This document shows positions 45,070 through 54,222 of a stretch of DNA of 64,000 nt, in pieces (the stretch's first letter is position 1; every line of letters starts with the position of its first letter). This stretch comes from Tissierella sp032104385 (GTDB lineage Bacteria; Bacillota; Clostridia; Tissierellales; Tissierellaceae). The notes beneath the pieces are model-generated. The model was not told where the DNA came from. It made no database searches and was given only the letters and a program-made list of their open reading frames with translations. The stretch spans positions 1 through 64,000 of the forward strand of contig NZ_DAMCHJ010000003.1 of NCBI RefSeq assembly GCF_032104385.1, in the 5' to 3' direction. The position numbers and the translations under genes are program-made.

Positions 45070-45083
45070 AGGAGGAAAATATA

Positions 45084-45464
45084 ATGACATCAAGATTTTT
45101 ATCAACAGAAAAAGCACCAGCAGCAGTAGGACCTTATTCACAAGGAGTAAAGGCTGAAAATATAATTTTTACATCTGGTCAATTACCAATAGATCCAGCA
45201 ACTGGAGAGTTATCAAAAGGTGATATACAAAAAGAAACGAGATTATGCTTAGAAAATGTAAAAGCAGTTTTGGAAGCAGCTCACGCAAGTATAGAACATT
45301 TAGTTAAAGTTACAGTTTTTGTAACAGATATAAATGATTTCTCTAAAATCAATGAAGTTTATGCGGAATTCTTTGGAGACCATAAACCTGCTAGATCCTT
45401 AATACAAGTAGCAGCATTACCTAAGGGTGCAGATATTGAAATAGAAGGTATTGCAGTAATATAA
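45084..45464 (+). CDS. ridA: RidA family reactive imine deaminase
   Basis: This 126-aa YjgF/RidA protein hydrolyses reactive enamine or imine intermediates of PLP enzymes. It has APAAVGPYSQGVKAENIIFTSGQLPIDP and the substrate-binding Arg in PARSLIQVAALPKGADIEIE. AGGAGG precedes ATG 45084. It ends at a strong bidirectional terminator. Confidence 0.95.
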   Translation: MTSRFLSTEKAPAAVGPYSQGVKAENIIFTSGQLPIDPATGELSKGDIQKETRLCLENVKAVLEAAHASIEHLVKVTVFVTDINDFSKINEVYAEFFGDHKPARSLIQVAALPKGADIEIEGIAVI

Positions 45465-45466
45465 AT

Positions 45467-45500
45467 AAAAAGCCTAGTTCTAATTAGAACTAGGCTTTTT
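45467..45500. terminator. Bidirectional terminator between ridA and dacF
   Basis: A perfect 34-bp palindrome with half-site AAAAAGCCTAGTTCTAA, flanked by A and T runs, serves both convergent genes. Confidence 0.9.
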
Positions 45501-45513
45501 ATTTTATGCTTTC

Positions 45514-46785
45514 TTATATTTTATATATACTCGCTCTTCTTCGTTTCATTCTTTTTCTCTTTTTATTTAGAGATACTATTCTTCCAAGTATAAGAAAAAT
45601 AGGTAAGATTATATACCATTTACTTAAAGTTCTTTTAAAGAAGCTAGGATTTGGTAGAGCTTCTATATCCATAGTGGAAATAATATCTGTTTCAGAAATA
45701 ACCTTACCATCCAAAGCATATTCAATTTTACCAATCACTTCTCCTTTTGATATTGGTGCTTCTAAACTATCTATTATGAGTTTTTCCTGTATTTTATCCT
45801 TTTGTCCCTTTCTAATTAAAAAACTAGAATCAGTCTTAGTAACTCCAGATACAAAAGGTACAACTCCATTACTTACCTTAAAATTTTCAATAAATTTATT
45901 GGCAAAACCAAATTTTACATTCTCGAAATTTGTAATTCCATAATTTAATAATTTATGAATATCAGAATAAATATTTTTACCATTAGATTTTAATACTACA
46001 GCTATGAGTCTATGCCCATCTTTTTCTAGAGATATAACCAGACATTGCTGTGCAGCAACTGTATATCCTGATTTTACACCATTTACTCCATCATATTTAA
46101 TAGGTACGAGTTTTCCGTCTACATCAATTTTTTCATTGCTATATAAAAGCTTATTAGCTGATTTTAAGTATCTAGGTTCAGATTTTTTATTTGTTACAGG
46201 AATAATGTAAGTATAATTTTTGACTATAGATTTAAATTTTTCATTTTGCATTGCATATCTAGCAATTAATGCTAAGTCATATGCTGTTGTTTTATGATCT
46301 TCATTAGGTAGGCCATTTGGATTAATAAAATTAGTATTTAATGCACCTATTGATTTTGCCTTTTCATTCATAAGTTTACTAAACTCTTCTATACTTCCTG
46401 AAATATGCTTTGCTATGGCACAAGCTGCATCATTAGCAGATTCTATTAATAAAGCATTTAATAATTGTTCTAAGGACATTTTTTCTCCAGTTTCTAGGGC
46501 TATATGACTACCACTAGTTAGATTAACAACTTCTTCATCAATGGTAACTATATCTTCCATATTACCATTTTCAATAGCGAGTATAGCAGTAATAATTTTA
46601 GTAGTGCTAGCAGGATAAAGTTGAGAATGGGAATTTTTTTCATATAAAATCTCTGATGTATCCATATCAATTAAAATAGCTCCTTCTCCAGATAGGGTTA
46701 AGTCCTCCCCGTATGAAAAGGAATATGTACTAAATAGAAATATAAAAATAAATAAAGCTAAAACTTTTTTCAAACTATCCACCAC
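45514..46785 (-). CDS. dacF: D-alanyl-D-alanine carboxypeptidase (DacF-like)
   Basis: This 423-aa class C low-mass PBP (S11) trims the terminal D-Ala from peptidoglycan stems. It has a signal peptide (1-25), catalytic SxxK at S60-TTK, the SAN motif in LLIESANDAACAIAKH and KSG in GVNGVKSGYT. A beta-rich C-terminal domain and a C-terminal membrane helix with a basic tail (NKKRKRMKRRR) follow. It is the only clearly intact minus-strand gene of the core region. Confidence 0.92.
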   Translation of the reverse strand: MVDSLKKVLALFIFIFLFSTYSFSYGEDLTLSGEGAILIDMDTSEILYEKNSHSQLYPASTTKIITAILAIENGNMEDIVTIDEEVVNLTSGSHIALETGEKMSLEQLLNALLIESANDAACAIAKHISGSIEEFSKLMNEKAKSIGALNTNFINPNGLPNEDHKTTAYDLALIARYAMQNEKFKSIVKNYTYIIPVTNKKSEPRYLKSANKLLYSNEKIDVDGKLVPIKYDGVNGVKSGYTVAAQQCLVISLEKDGHRLIAVVLKSNGKNIYSDIHKLLNYGITNFENVKFGFANKFIENFKVSNGVVPFVSGVTKTDSSFLIRKGQKDKIQEKLIIDSLEAPISKGEVIGKIEYALDGKVISETDIISTMDIEALPNPSFFKRTLSKWYIILPIFLILGRIVSLNKKRKRMKRRRASIYKI

Positions 46786-46917
46786 CTTATCTTCATAATA
46801 AGATTATACCAGAAAAAGAATAAATAATTAAGTATAAATATTTTTTAAAAAAAGAAGGAAAAATAAAAAGTAAATCGAATATTAACAGATAATAATATAT
46901 TTAGGGGGTATATAAAT

Positions 46918-47529
46918 ATGGATTCCTTTACAAAGAGAGAACAAATAGTTATACTATTAATAGTTTTTATAATTATTATTACCTTAGGTTTCAAATTTTT
47001 CATGAAGGATATAATTAAACCAAAAGATGATATCATGGAAATTACCAGTTTTGGAGAGACAATAAATCTAGAAGAAGATAGGGTAAGTGATAATGAAAAT
47101 AAAATTATTATGGTTCATATAAGTGGACAGGTTTACAACCCAGGAATAGTAGAGCTAGAAATAGGTGATAGAGTAATAGATGCAGTAAAATTAGCTGGGG
47201 GATTGAAAAAAGATGCTGATATAGATAAAATAAATTTAGCAAAGAAATTAGAAGATGAAGAAAAAGTACATATACCTAAAATTGGAGAAGAATTAACCAG
47301 TGATATAATTCATAGTAATGATTTTAAAGAAAAGTCTCTTAAAACAAATATAAATACTTGTGCTAAAGAAGAATTAGTATCTTTGCCGGGTATAGGGGAT
47401 GTTATTGCAGATAGAATAATTGAATATAGAAAAGGAAATACATTTAAAAGTATTGAAGATATTAAAAATGTTTCAGGTATAGGTGATAAAAAATTTGAGG
47501 GTATAAAAGAATTAATAACAGTAAAATAA
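46918..47529 (+). CDS. comEA: ComEA-like DNA-binding protein
   Basis: This 203-aa protein has an N-terminal membrane helix (about 10-28), an SLBB-type domain (IMVHISGQVYNPGIVELEIGDRVIDAV, about 60-115) and a helix-hairpin-helix DNA-binding domain (KTNINTCAKEELVSLPGIGDVIADRIIEYR). ComEA captures DNA at the cell surface in transformation. comEB/EC are not adjacent; selD follows by 12 bp. AGGGGG precedes ATG 46918. Confidence 0.9.
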   Translation: MDSFTKREQIVILLIVFIIIITLGFKFFMKDIIKPKDDIMEITSFGETINLEEDRVSDNENKIIMVHISGQVYNPGIVELEIGDRVIDAVKLAGGLKKDADIDKINLAKKLEDEEKVHIPKIGEELTSDIIHSNDFKEKSLKTNINTCAKEELVSLPGIGDVIADRIIEYRKGNTFKSIEDIKNVSGIGDKKFEGIKELITVK

Positions 47530-47541
47530 AGAGGTGTAGTT

Positions 47542-48576
47542 ATGGAAAAAAAATTAACTCAATTAACAAAAAGCTCTGGTTGAGCGGCTAAAATCGGTCC
47601 CGATATATTGGCACAAGTTTTGTGCCATTTACCAAAAACATATGATGAAAATTTATTAGTAGGGCTAGATACATCAGATGACGCAGCTGTATACAAAATA
47701 AATGATGAGTTGGCAATGATTCAGACTTTAGACTTTTTTACTCCAGTAGTAGATGATCCATATACATTTGGACAAATAGCGGCAACAAATTCCTTATCGG
47801 ATGTTTATGCTATGGGTGGAGAACCAAAATTAGCTATGAATATAGTGTGTTTTCCAAACTGTTTAAGTCCTGATATATTAGGAGAGATATTAAGGGGTGG
47901 ATATGATAAGGTAAAGGAAGCAGGAGCTATTACAGTAGGAGGTCATACTGTAGAAGATGATGAGCCAAAGTATGGGTTATCAGTTGCTGGTTTTGTACAT
48001 CCAGAAAAAGTGCTTACAAATAGTAATGCTAAACCAGGAGATGTTCTTATACTAACTAAACCTTTAGGGTTAGGGATAATAAATACAGCTATAAAAGGCG
48101 AAATTGCAGATAAATCTACTTATGAGGAAGCAGTCATGGTAATGTCTACCTTAAATAAGTATGCAAAGGAAGCTATGGAGCGTGTAGGAGGTGCAAATAG
48201 CCTTACAGATATAACAGGCTTTGGCTTATTAGGTCATGCCTTAGAAATGGCTCAGGGTAGTTCTGTAACCATAAAGATAAAACATAAAAATATTCCAGTA
48301 GTTTCTAATGCATTGGAATATGCCCAAATGGGATTAGTACCTGCAGGTGCATATGCAAATAGAACTTATACAGGGGATAATGTGTATATTAATGAATATG
48401 TAGCAAAGGATATAGAAGATATATTATTTGATCCTCAGACGTCAGGAGGGCTTTTGATATCTATTCCAAAAGAAAAGCAAAATGAGCTATTGGAAGAATT
48501 GAAATCAACACCTACTAAATATGCAGTAATAGGAGAAGTATGTGATAAAGCAAAGTATTATGTCATAGTAGAATAG
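47542..48576 (+). CDS. selD: Selenide, water dikinase containing selenocysteine
   Basis: SelD makes selenophosphate from selenide and ATP for Sec-tRNA synthesis. Read from ATG 47542 (GAGGTG upstream), the sequence is MEKKLTQLTKSSG, then TGA (47581-47583), then AAKIGPDILAQVLCHLPK. The catalytic Cys/Sec of SelD lies exactly at this position (SSG[U/C]AAK), so the TGA encodes Sec14 and the protein has 344 residues. A 7-bp hairpin 26 bp after the TGA fits a bacterial SECIS. Gly-rich ATP-binding segments (TVGGHTVEDDEPKYGLSVAG) follow. It precedes selA and selB. Confidence 0.95.
47581..47626 (+). promoter_or_regulatory. Sec codon and SECIS-like hairpin of selD
   Basis: UGA at 47581-47583 is followed by a small ATCGG/CCGAT pairing (47593-47604) and a perfect stem GGCACAA / TTGTGCC (47610-47626) with loop GTT. 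The apical G lies about 33 nt after the UGA, within the known range for bacterial SECIS elements read by SelB. Confidence 0.75.
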
Positions 48577-48595
48577 AGAATAAGGAAGGGATTAT

Positions 48596-50017
48596 ATGAC
48601 GGAAAAAAATCTGTTTACTTTAATACCTAAAGTAGATGAAATACTAGATAAGGCTACTATAAAAGAATTGTTAGAATATATACCAAGGAAAACCGTATTA
48701 GATAGTATAAGGACAGAAATAGAAAAAATTAGAGATGAAATTAAAGAGAAAAAATATTCAGAAGAAGATATAGTAAAAGCAATAGAATCTATTGATATGA
48801 AAATAAGACATAGGGCAGAAGAAAAAAATGCATATAAATTAAAAAGAGTAGTAAATGGCACTGGTGTAGTAATTCATACTAATCTGGGAAGATCACTGAT
48901 TAATGAAAAGATTATGGACAATGTTAAAGAAATAGCTATTAACTATTCAAACTTAGAATATGATTTGGAAACAGGTGCAAGGGGCTCTAGATATAGTCAC
49001 TTAGAAGAAATAATATCTGAAATAACAGGTGGAGAAGCAGCTATGGTTGTTAACAATAATGCAGCTGCAGTAATGCTTGTGTTAAGTACTATGGCTAGGA
49101 ATAAGGAAGTAATAGTGTCACGTGGTGAATTAGTTGAAATTGGTGGTTCTTTTAGGATACCAGATGTAATGGAGCAAAGCGGTGCATCTTTAGTCGCGGT
49201 TGGTACAACAAATAAAACTCATTTATGGGATTTTGAAAATGCTATAAATGAAAATACAGGGGCTTTACTTAAAGTTCATACTAGTAATTACAGAATATTA
49301 GGATTTACATCAAATGTTGACTCACAAGAACTATTTTCATTAAAGGAAAAATATAAACTACCTCTTATAGAGGATTTAGGTAGTGGAGTACTTATAGATT
49401 TATCTAAATATGGGATAGAGCATGAGCCAACAGTTCAGGAATCTCTGAAAAAAGGTGTGGATATAGTTACTTTTAGTGGAGATAAGCTTTTAGGAGGGCC
49501 GCAGGTAGGCGTTATAGTTGGAAAAAAAGAATACATCCAAGCTATGAAAAAGAATCCATTGACCAGGGCATTTAGGGTAGATAAATTTACAATATCAGCT
49601 CTTGAAGCAACCTTAAGATATTATCTTGATGAATCAGTAGCCATTGAAGAAATTCCTACTTTAGCTATGTTAGCTATGAGTTTAGAAGAAATAGATAGAA
49701 AGGCTATTGAGCTTAAATCAAGAATAAATGGAAAAGTTTTTGATGATGAATTAGAAATACAAATAGAAGATAATTTTTCGGAAGTTGGAGGGGGTTCTCT
49801 ACCTTTAGAAAAATTACCTACAAAATGTATAGTATTAACTTTAGATGGTTTAAGTACCCAAGAATTTGAAAATAATTTAAGAAAATTCAATATACCAATT
49901 ATTACTAGGGTATATAAAGATAGGATATACTTAGATTTAAGGACTATTAAAGAAGAAGAGTTTGATATTATTGCAGAAGGGATTAATTTCGCTTTAAATA
50001 AGGTTAAAGGAGTTTAA
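48596..50017 (+). CDS. selA: L-seryl-tRNA(Sec) selenium transferase
   Basis: This 473-aa PLP enzyme converts Ser-tRNA(Sec) to Sec-tRNA(Sec) with selenophosphate. It has an N-terminal tRNA-binding region, NGTGVVIHTNLGRSL, and the PLP Lys in VTFSGDKLLGGPQ (about residue 300). Start ATG 48596 follows GGAAGGG. It is 19 bp after selD and 3 bp before selB. Confidence 0.96.
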   Translation: MTEKNLFTLIPKVDEILDKATIKELLEYIPRKTVLDSIRTEIEKIRDEIKEKKYSEEDIVKAIESIDMKIRHRAEEKNAYKLKRVVNGTGVVIHTNLGRSLINEKIMDNVKEIAINYSNLEYDLETGARGSRYSHLEEIISEITGGEAAMVVNNNAAAVMLVLSTMARNKEVIVSRGELVEIGGSFRIPDVMEQSGASLVAVGTTNKTHLWDFENAINENTGALLKVHTSNYRILGFTSNVDSQELFSLKEKYKLPLIEDLGSGVLIDLSKYGIEHEPTVQESLKKGVDIVTFSGDKLLGGPQVGVIVGKKEYIQAMKKNPLTRAFRVDKFTISALEATLRYYLDESVAIEEIPTLAMLAMSLEEIDRKAIELKSRINGKVFDDELEIQIEDNFSEVGGGSLPLEKLPTKCIVLTLDGLSTQEFENNLRKFNIPIITRVYKDRIYLDLRTIKEEEFDIIAEGINFALNKVKGV

Positions 50018-50020
50018 TAA

Positions 50021-51931
50021 ATGAAACATGTAATTATAGGAACAGCAGGTCATATAGACCATGGTAAAACAACTTTAATTAGAGCTATTACTGGAAGAAA
50101 TACAGATAGACTGAAGGAAGAGCAGGAAAGAGGAATATCTATTGAACTAGGTTTTACTTACTTTGACTTACCATCAGGACAAAGAGCAGGAATAATAGAT
50201 GTGCCAGGCCATGAAAGGTTTATTAAAAATATGCTTGCAGGTGTTATAGGTATAGATATTGTTTTATTAGTTGTGGCAGCAGATGAGGGTATAATGCCTC
50301 AAACCATGGAACATTTATATATTTTAGATTTATTAGGGATAAAAAAGGGATTTGTTGTTCTTACAAAGTCTGATTTAGTAGATAGTGAGTGGGTTGATAT
50401 GGTGGAGGAAGAAGTAAGAGAAGAAATAAAGGGAACATTTCTTGAAAAGAGTCCTATAGTAAGGGCATCCTCTACTACTAAAATGGGTATTGACGAAATA
50501 ATACATCTTATTGATGAAAAGGCAGAAGAATTGGAAGAAAGAGATATAGATGATATGCCTAGACTTCCAGTAGATAGGGTATTTTCAATATCAGGTTTCG
50601 GCACTGTAGTAACAGGTACTTTATTATCTGGACAAATAAAAGTAGGGGATGAAGTTGAGATATTTCCTAGCAACAAGAAAGCTAGAATAAGGACATTGCA
50701 GGTTCATGATCAAGATGCGGCTACTGCATATGGTGGTCAGAGAGTAGCTGTTAACTTAGCAGGATTGAAAAAAGAAGATGTTGAAAGAGGAGATACCCTT
50801 GCTCCAATTAACTCTATGAGTGACAGTATGATGGTTGATGTAAAGATTAAGTTACTTAAAAACATAGATAGATATGTAGAGAATAGAACTAGACTAAGAC
50901 TATATATAGGGACAAAGGAAATTTTGTGTCGTATTGTTTTACTTGATAAAGAAGAAATAGGGCCTGGAGAAGAAGCTTATGCACAGCTCAGATTAGAAGA
51001 AGAGATAGTAGCTAAAAGAGGAGATAAATTTATAATTAGATTCTATTCTCCTATGTTTACAATAGGTGGAGGGGAAATATTAGAGCCGAATCCAAAGAAG
51101 AAAAAAAGATTTGATGATAAAGCCATAAAAGAATTAGAGATTAAAGAAATGGGTTCAGCAACAGATATTATTGAAAATATAATTGAAGAAAAATCTAAAG
51201 AATTTCCAACAACTAAAGAAATAGCAATTTTTACTGCAATGTTAGAAGAAAACTTAAAAATTGAGATAAATAAGCTGATAGAAGATAAAAGAGTAATATC
51301 CTTTCCCCTGACTAAAGATTTGCATATAATTCATATAAATTATTTTAATAAAATTAAGAACCAAATATTAGAGGAACTTAGCAAATTTCATTCTAAATAT
51401 CCTTTGAGGGCAGGTATGCCAAAGGAGGAAATTCGTAGTAGATTTTTAAGTAATGCAAAACCAAAGGTGGCAGAAGCATTTATAGAATTGTTAGTTGAAA
51501 ATGATTATTTGAAACAAAGGTTTGAGAATATTTCTATAAAAGAATTTGAAGTAAAATTTAATCATGACCAATTAAAGATTAGTCAACAAATTTTGAAGAA
51601 ATTTAATGAAACTCCTTTTCAACCACCGAGAAGAGAAGATTTAGCAACCATTATTCATGGAAAGAAGGAAGAACTGGATGAAATTTTTCTTTCTCTATTG
51701 AATAAAGGAGATATTATAAAATTAAATGAAGAAGTATATATCTCTAAAGAAGCATATGATTTAAGCTTAGATAAGTTAAAGGAGCATTTTGAAAATAAAA
51801 CTTCAGTATCAATAGGTGAATATAGAGATATGTTAAATACTAATAGAAAGATAGCCCTTGCCATTCTTGAACACTTTGACCAAGTTAAAATAACAAAGAG
51901 AGATAATGATATTAGAATTTTAAACAAATGA
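50021..51931 (+). CDS. selB: Selenocysteine-specific elongation factor
   Basis: This 636-aa factor delivers Sec-tRNA to UGA codons by binding the SECIS. An EF-Tu-like part (1-350) shows GTAGHIDHGKTTLI, DVPGHERFIKNM and VLTKSDLVD. The C-terminal 270 residues form the winged-helix repeats that bind mRNA. With selD, selA and tRNA-Sec it completes the machinery within 5.3 kb. An orphan response regulator follows by 27 bp. Confidence 0.96.
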   Translation: MKHVIIGTAGHIDHGKTTLIRAITGRNTDRLKEEQERGISIELGFTYFDLPSGQRAGIIDVPGHERFIKNMLAGVIGIDIVLLVVAADEGIMPQTMEHLYILDLLGIKKGFVVLTKSDLVDSEWVDMVEEEVREEIKGTFLEKSPIVRASSTTKMGIDEIIHLIDEKAEELEERDIDDMPRLPVDRVFSISGFGTVVTGTLLSGQIKVGDEVEIFPSNKKARIRTLQVHDQDAATAYGGQRVAVNLAGLKKEDVERGDTLAPINSMSDSMMVDVKIKLLKNIDRYVENRTRLRLYIGTKEILCRIVLLDKEEIGPGEEAYAQLRLEEEIVAKRGDKFIIRFYSPMFTIGGGEILEPNPKKKKRFDDKAIKELEIKEMGSATDIIENIIEEKSKEFPTTKEIAIFTAMLEENLKIEINKLIEDKRVISFPLTKDLHIIHINYFNKIKNQILEELSKFHSKYPLRAGMPKEEIRSRFLSNAKPKVAEAFIELLVENDYLKQRFENISIKEFEVKFNHDQLKISQQILKKFNETPFQPPRREDLATIIHGKKEELDEIFLSLLNKGDIIKLNEEVYISKEAYDLSLDKLKEHFENKTSVSIGEYRDMLNTNRKIALAILEHFDQVKITKRDNDIRILNK

Positions 51932-51958
51932 CAAATGCACAAGTACAGGGGTGAAAGA

Positions 51959-52654
51959 ATGGAGAAAAAGATATTAATATTAGACAGTGATAAATCCTTT
52001 GTAAAAGGACTAAAATATAGTCTTGAGCAAGACGGATATATTATAGATATGATTTCTAATGGCAAAGACATTTTGGAAAAACTTAAAATAAATAATTATG
52101 ATCTTATATTACTTGATTTAATATTACCAGATTCTAATGGCTTGAATGTTTGTCAAGCCATTAGAAATGTTTCTCAAGTTCCAATTATAGTAATAACTGA
52201 AAAAGATGAGGATATTAATAAAATTTTAGCTCTAGAATATGGTGCAGATGATTATATTGTTAAACCTTTTAATATTTTAGAATTAAAGGCAAGAATTAAG
52301 GCAATATTAAGAAGAGTAGATTATAAAGCAATGGAATTTAATAATCAAGTAATAAAAATACAGGATTTTACCATTAATACTGTAGGTAGAAAGGTAATTA
52401 TAAAGGATAGAAATGTAAATTTAACTGGGAAAGAATTTGATTTATTTTTTATTCTTATATCAAATCCTAATAAGGTTTTTAGAAGAGAAGAGTTATTGGA
52501 ATTAGTATGGGGATATGCATATTATGGTGATCTAAGGACAGTAGATGTTCATATAAGACGAATTAGGGAAAAGATTGAGAAAGATTCATCAGAAGCAGAG
52601 TATATTATGACCAAATGGGGAGTAGGCTATTATTTTAATGGTTCTAAATTATAA
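51959..52654 (+). CDS. Orphan OmpR/PhoB-type response regulator
   Basis: This 231-aa protein has a receiver domain (1-118) with the phospho-acceptor Asp53 (LLDLILPD), Thr80 and Lys102 (VKPF). The C-terminal winged helix is of OmpR type (about 132-230; GKEFDLFFILISNPNKVFRREELL). The N-terminal acidic pocket reads LDSD, so the residue normally binding Mg (second acidic, PhoB D10) appears to be Ser10. No histidine kinase is adjacent. It lies between selB and tRNA-Sec, an unusual place. ATG 51959 (GGGGTGAAAG upstream) is preferred over 51935. Confidence 0.88.
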   Translation: MEKKILILDSDKSFVKGLKYSLEQDGYIIDMISNGKDILEKLKINNYDLILLDLILPDSNGLNVCQAIRNVSQVPIIVITEKDEDINKILALEYGADDYIVKPFNILELKARIKAILRRVDYKAMEFNNQVIKIQDFTINTVGRKVIIKDRNVNLTGKEFDLFFILISNPNKVFRREELLELVWGYAYYGDLRTVDVHIRRIREKIEKDSSEAEYIMTKWGVGYYFNGSKL

Positions 52655-52691
52655 GTAAATTAGATTTTTGTAGAATTATAGGCGATTTTTC

Positions 52692-52719
52692 TTGACAGAA
52701 TTTGTCGATATGATATACT
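52692..52719 (+). promoter_or_regulatory. Promoter for tRNA-Sec
   Basis: TTGACA, 16 bp, TATACT, about 28 bp before the tRNA 5' end. A TATAAT a little further downstream overlaps. Confidence 0.65.
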
Positions 52720-52747
52720 ATAATAGTTGCAAAATTGCATATATCTT

Positions 52748-52844
52748 GGGGGTAGATGAGTCCTGGTGGGCTCTCTGGTCTTCAAAACCAGCGCGAGGGG
52801 TTAGGAACTTCTTGGGTGGGTTCGATTCCCACATACTCCCGCCA
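52748..52844 (+). tRNA. selC: tRNA-Sec (anticodon UCA)
   Basis: This 97-nt tRNA has the special features of bacterial tRNA-Sec: a long acceptor (eight positions, with a G-A mismatch at the last), a 6-bp D stem GAGTCC/GGGCTC and anticodon loop CTTCAAA giving TCA. It also has a long variable arm, a T arm GTGGGTTCGATTCCCAC, discriminator G and CCA. It completes selDAB. Its 3' end and terminator are duplicated at 54165-54222. Confidence 0.95.
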
Positions 52845-52874
52845 TAGTAAATTAGCGACTTTTGTCGCTTTTTT
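52816..52874. repeat. Putative attL (tRNA-Sec 3' end plus terminator)
   Basis: The first copy of the imperfect direct repeat begins GTGGGTTCGATTCCCACATA and includes the T arm, the acceptor 3' strand, CCA and the terminator stem. Confidence 0.7.
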
Positions 52875-52877
52875 TAT
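52854..52877 (+). terminator. Terminator of tRNA-Sec
   Basis: Stem AGCGAC / GTCGCT with a 4-nt loop, followed by a run of T. Confidence 0.85.
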
Positions 52878-52887
52878 TTTTGTTTTA

Positions 52888-53315
52888 TTTTACAACCTTT
52901 AAATTTTCATCTTGTGTGACACTTCGTGTGCCATTTGATAAAATGTTTGAAAAAACATTGGATGCATCCTTGTCAATTCTTGGTATGGCATGAGCATAAA
53001 TATTTGCTGTTGTAGATGCGCGAGAATGTCCTAATCGCTCTGCAACATTCTTAAGAGGTTATCGCTGGCTAAAAGCATTGTAGCGCTTGTATGACGCAAG
53101 CCATGGAATGTAATACGTTTTAATTTATTTCTAATTAAGAATCGTCTAAACCAATCAGAAATAGTTTTCTTTGATATGAATCCACCAGTAATTCCTGTGA
53201 ATATTAAATTATTTTCTACCTCTAATTGTTGCTTTTTAAGGGATTCAATTTCTAAATGTTTATCTAGTAACTGTTCTAGCTCTTCTGGATAATATTCTAC
53301 TCTTGTTTTTGACAC
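52888..53315 (-). pseudogene. Tyrosine integrase C-terminal fragment, frameshifted
   Basis: From 53315 downward the frame reads SKTRVEYYPEELEQLLDKHLE, then LIFTGITGGFISKKTI and KRITFHGLRHTSATMLLAS with the catalytic His-Arg motif. It then shifts frame near 53055-53060 into NVAERLGHSRASTTANIYAH, containing the catalytic Tyr, and ends near 52888. The N-terminal 250 residues of a normal 380-aa integrase are missing, although GGAGG still precedes the remaining start (possibly GTG just upstream). It lies beside its tRNA target in the usual orientation. Confidence 0.75.
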
Positions 53316-53419
53316 AAAAATAACCTCCTTTCTTAAACTTATGTTCTTTATTGATTTATATAAAAGAGCCAGTTAAGGCTCTAGTATTACAAAAATATTA
53401 AGAAACTTAGATGTAAAAG

Positions 53420-53623
53420 CTATTCTATATCGTAATCATCATCAGTTGTTTTTTTGAATATTTTAACATTCCTTAATACATAAATTAGAAATACTCCTAC
53501 TAATAAAGCTAATATTTGCAAAACCAGTAATCCATAATCTTTACTAATAATGCTAGTAATTCCTGCTATAAGAGAAATTACTATAATAAAGTATCCAAAA
53601 AACTTTGCTATCTTCTCTAACAT
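53420..53623 (-). CDS. Small two-helix membrane protein
   Basis: This 67-aa protein starts at ATG (complement of 53621-53623), preceded by GGAGGAGG. A longer in-frame start upstream would overlap the Shine-Dalgarno. It has two hydrophobic segments (GYFIIVISLIAGITSII and GLLVLQILALLVGVFLIYVL) and an acidic C-terminus TTDDDYDIE. Function is unknown. It is cargo of the tRNA-Sec element. Confidence 0.6.
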   Translation of the reverse strand: MLEKIAKFFGYFIIVISLIAGITSIISKDYGLLVLQILALLVGVFLIYVLRNVKIFKKTTDDDYDIE

Positions 53624-53665
53624 AATTTTCCTCCTCCTATTTATTTTTCTCAAGCTTTAATTTAA

Positions 53666-53839
53666 TTAATTCTTATATAGACTCCTATTTTTAAGGCACA
53701 TTGGCAATATAAGTAATGTTATAGCATATACCAAAAAATTAATGGATAGTTTTGCATTAATACCAATAGCAATAAACGTAATAGTAATTAGAAAAAGTGT
53801 AATCAAAGGTTTAATGATATTTACGAATTTGTTATACAT
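53666..53839 (-). CDS. 57-aa small membrane protein
   Basis: The frame on the minus strand from ATG (53839) to TAA (53666) reads MYNKFVNIIKPLITLFLITI, then a second hydrophobic stretch INFLVYAITLLILPMCLK. AAGAAGGGG lies upstream. It is followed by the 67-aa membrane protein, with which it probably forms a small operon. No family is recognised. Confidence 0.5.
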   Translation of the reverse strand: MYNKFVNIIKPLITLFLITITFIAIGINAKLSINFLVYAITLLILPMCLKNRSLYKN

Positions 53840-54164
53840 AAGAAAGCCCCTTCTTTATTCATATTCTTTATTTATAATATTTTATCATATTATAGTGAGA
53901 ATATCTAATTTCTTTATTAATTCCTTATTCTCACAGTATGGTTTAAATCCTATGAATATTGTACTTTCATCCTATTTTGTTTTTAAAAGTATTAATTAAA
54001 GCTTAAATCTGGCTATTATTTTTAAATGTATATAATGACCTTATATAGATTTCAATTATTCCAAAGTGTTTCTTATTGTGTAGAAAAAAGTTAGAAATTT
54101 GGATTGTGCCTTGCTAACATTCTGCAAACATAAACTATAATTAATGATAGTATCAACTTTTTCA

Positions 54165-54222
54165 GTGGGTTTGATTTCCACATACTCCCCAATAGTAAAC
54201 TAGTGACTTTGATCGCTTTTTT
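54165..54222. repeat. Putative attR (second copy of tRNA-Sec 3' end)
   Basis: It begins GTGGGTTTGATTTCCACATA and continues through a terminator-like GTGAC/GATCGC segment with T run. Relative to the first copy there are about seven mismatches and one missing base. The CCA is lost, so it is not part of a functional tRNA. Confidence 0.7.

Noticed and set aside
53742..53999. 85-codon plus-strand ORF in the tRNA-Sec element
   Set aside because: It is antisense to the 57-aa membrane gene, has no ribosome-binding site and is less plausible than the minus-strand reading.
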